From assembly GCA_910579035.1 (NCBI GenBank), contig CAJTSR010000016.1:10076-74075 (forward strand): a DNA stretch of 64,000 nucleotides. The letters are read 5' to 3'. Shown piece by piece: positions 63,874 to 64,000 of the stretch. Origin of the DNA: an uncultured Muribaculaceae bacterium (GTDB lineage Bacteria > Bacteroidota > Bacteroidia > Bacteroidales > Muribaculaceae). The notes beneath the pieces are model-generated. The model worked only from the letters and a program-made list of their open reading frames with translations. It was not told where the DNA came from and made no database searches. Position 1 is the first letter of the stretch. Every line of letters begins with the position of its first letter. A program made the position numbers and the translations under genes.

Positions 63874-64000
63874 TGAACTGCACCCCAAAAGTTAGACACA
63901 AAACTTTTGGGGTGCATTATGTATAGACACCACACATTCGAAGAACGGCTGCATGTAGTAAGCAGAATTCAATTAGGCGAACCACTCGAAAGCCTTTGCC
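63874..64000 (+). mobile_element. Left end of an IS3-family (IS150-like) insertion sequence, cut by the window edge
   Basis: TGAACTGCACCCCAAAAGTT at 63874-63893 resembles IS150-type left ends (TG start, CTGCACCC, GTTAGACA). A perfect 14-bp inverted repeat (63880-63893 with 63902-63915) follows, and the transposase reading frame starts 3 nt later. Confidence 0.75.
63919..64000 (+). CDS. IS3-family transposase OrfA, N-terminal fragment
   Basis: The 27 visible codons read MYRHHTFEERLHVVSRIQLG then EPLESLC. The F-E-E-R-L helix-turn-helix start is typical of IS3/IS150 OrfA (InsJ-like) proteins. The rest, including any OrfB, lies beyond the window. The hairpin just upstream could hold back translation of transcripts entering from outside. 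Confidence 0.8.
   Translation, partial: MYRHHTFEERLHVVSRIQLGEPLESLC

Overview
The window reads as a chromosomal segment of a Bacteroidota bacterium, most likely order Bacteroidales and close to Muribaculaceae (inference). The signs are Bacteroidales promoters (-33 TTTG, about 20 nt, -7 TAnnTTTG) before many genes, A-rich start regions without Shine-Dalgarno sequences, a TonB-dependent receptor with a carboxypeptidase-regulatory domain, a C10 protease with BspA-type repeats, an alpha-2-macroglobulin-like protein, DUF1573, DUF2795 and AIM24 proteins, and an ECF sigma factor.

Layout. (1) 1-7.6 kb, minus: a tellurium-resistance-type (Ter) stress cluster with three TerD-family proteins, a TerA-like protein, a TerB-like protein, three TerY-type VWA proteins, AIM24, a PP2C phosphatase and the start of a protein kinase. 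The promoter-proximal terD has lost its ATG, and a terminator splits the cluster. (2) 7.9-18.3 kb, minus: secreted C10 protease, DUF2795 protein, cobalamin adenosyltransferase, and a TonB receptor followed by an OB-fold-like lipoprotein that contains a 603-bp-period internal duplication. (3) 18.8-28 kb: SIMPL-domain protein, membrane TPR regulator, two envelope proteins, DNA polymerase I and class I fumarase. (4) 28.6-42.5 kb: alpha-2-macroglobulin-like protein, HAD phosphatase, CNNM/CBS transporter, LptC, outer-membrane protein, CoaX, UvrC, SPOUT RNA methyltransferase and LD-carboxypeptidase. (5) 42.6-53.2 kb, minus: VKOR and thioredoxin pair, DUF1573, PdxB, membrane protein, PurD, THUMP methyltransferase, polyferredoxin, ComF, PanB, ECF sigma factor. 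(6) 53.6-63.8 kb, minus: secreted OB/CHB_HEX protein with a secreted nuclease, RNase E/G, a 29-residue basic ribosome-associated-type protein, HU, DUF308, AlbA_2 protein, S41 peptidase, GNAT. (7) 63.87 kb to the end, plus: left end of an IS3-family (IS150-like) element.

The most unusual content is a set of small non-autonomous mobile elements. Two copies of a 334/335-bp element (18505-18838 and 28038-28372) share perfect terminal inverted repeats of about 30 bp and are flanked by 3-bp TNA target duplications. One copy sits exactly on the stop codon of the SIMPL gene. The other is nested inside a different 162-bp element that makes the same kind of target duplication. Both families carry an internal hairpin with the same flanks and the same GGTT loop but compensating stem changes. 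A solo end of the larger element supplies the stop codon of the DUF1573 gene.

Other points of interest are near-leaderless promoter-to-ATG spacing at the CoaX, UvrC and RNA methyltransferase genes, a PolA whose proofreading motif I is missing, an alpha-2-macroglobulin without a thioester, and a structured 253-nt tract before RNase E/G. No tRNA, rRNA or CRISPR array was seen.
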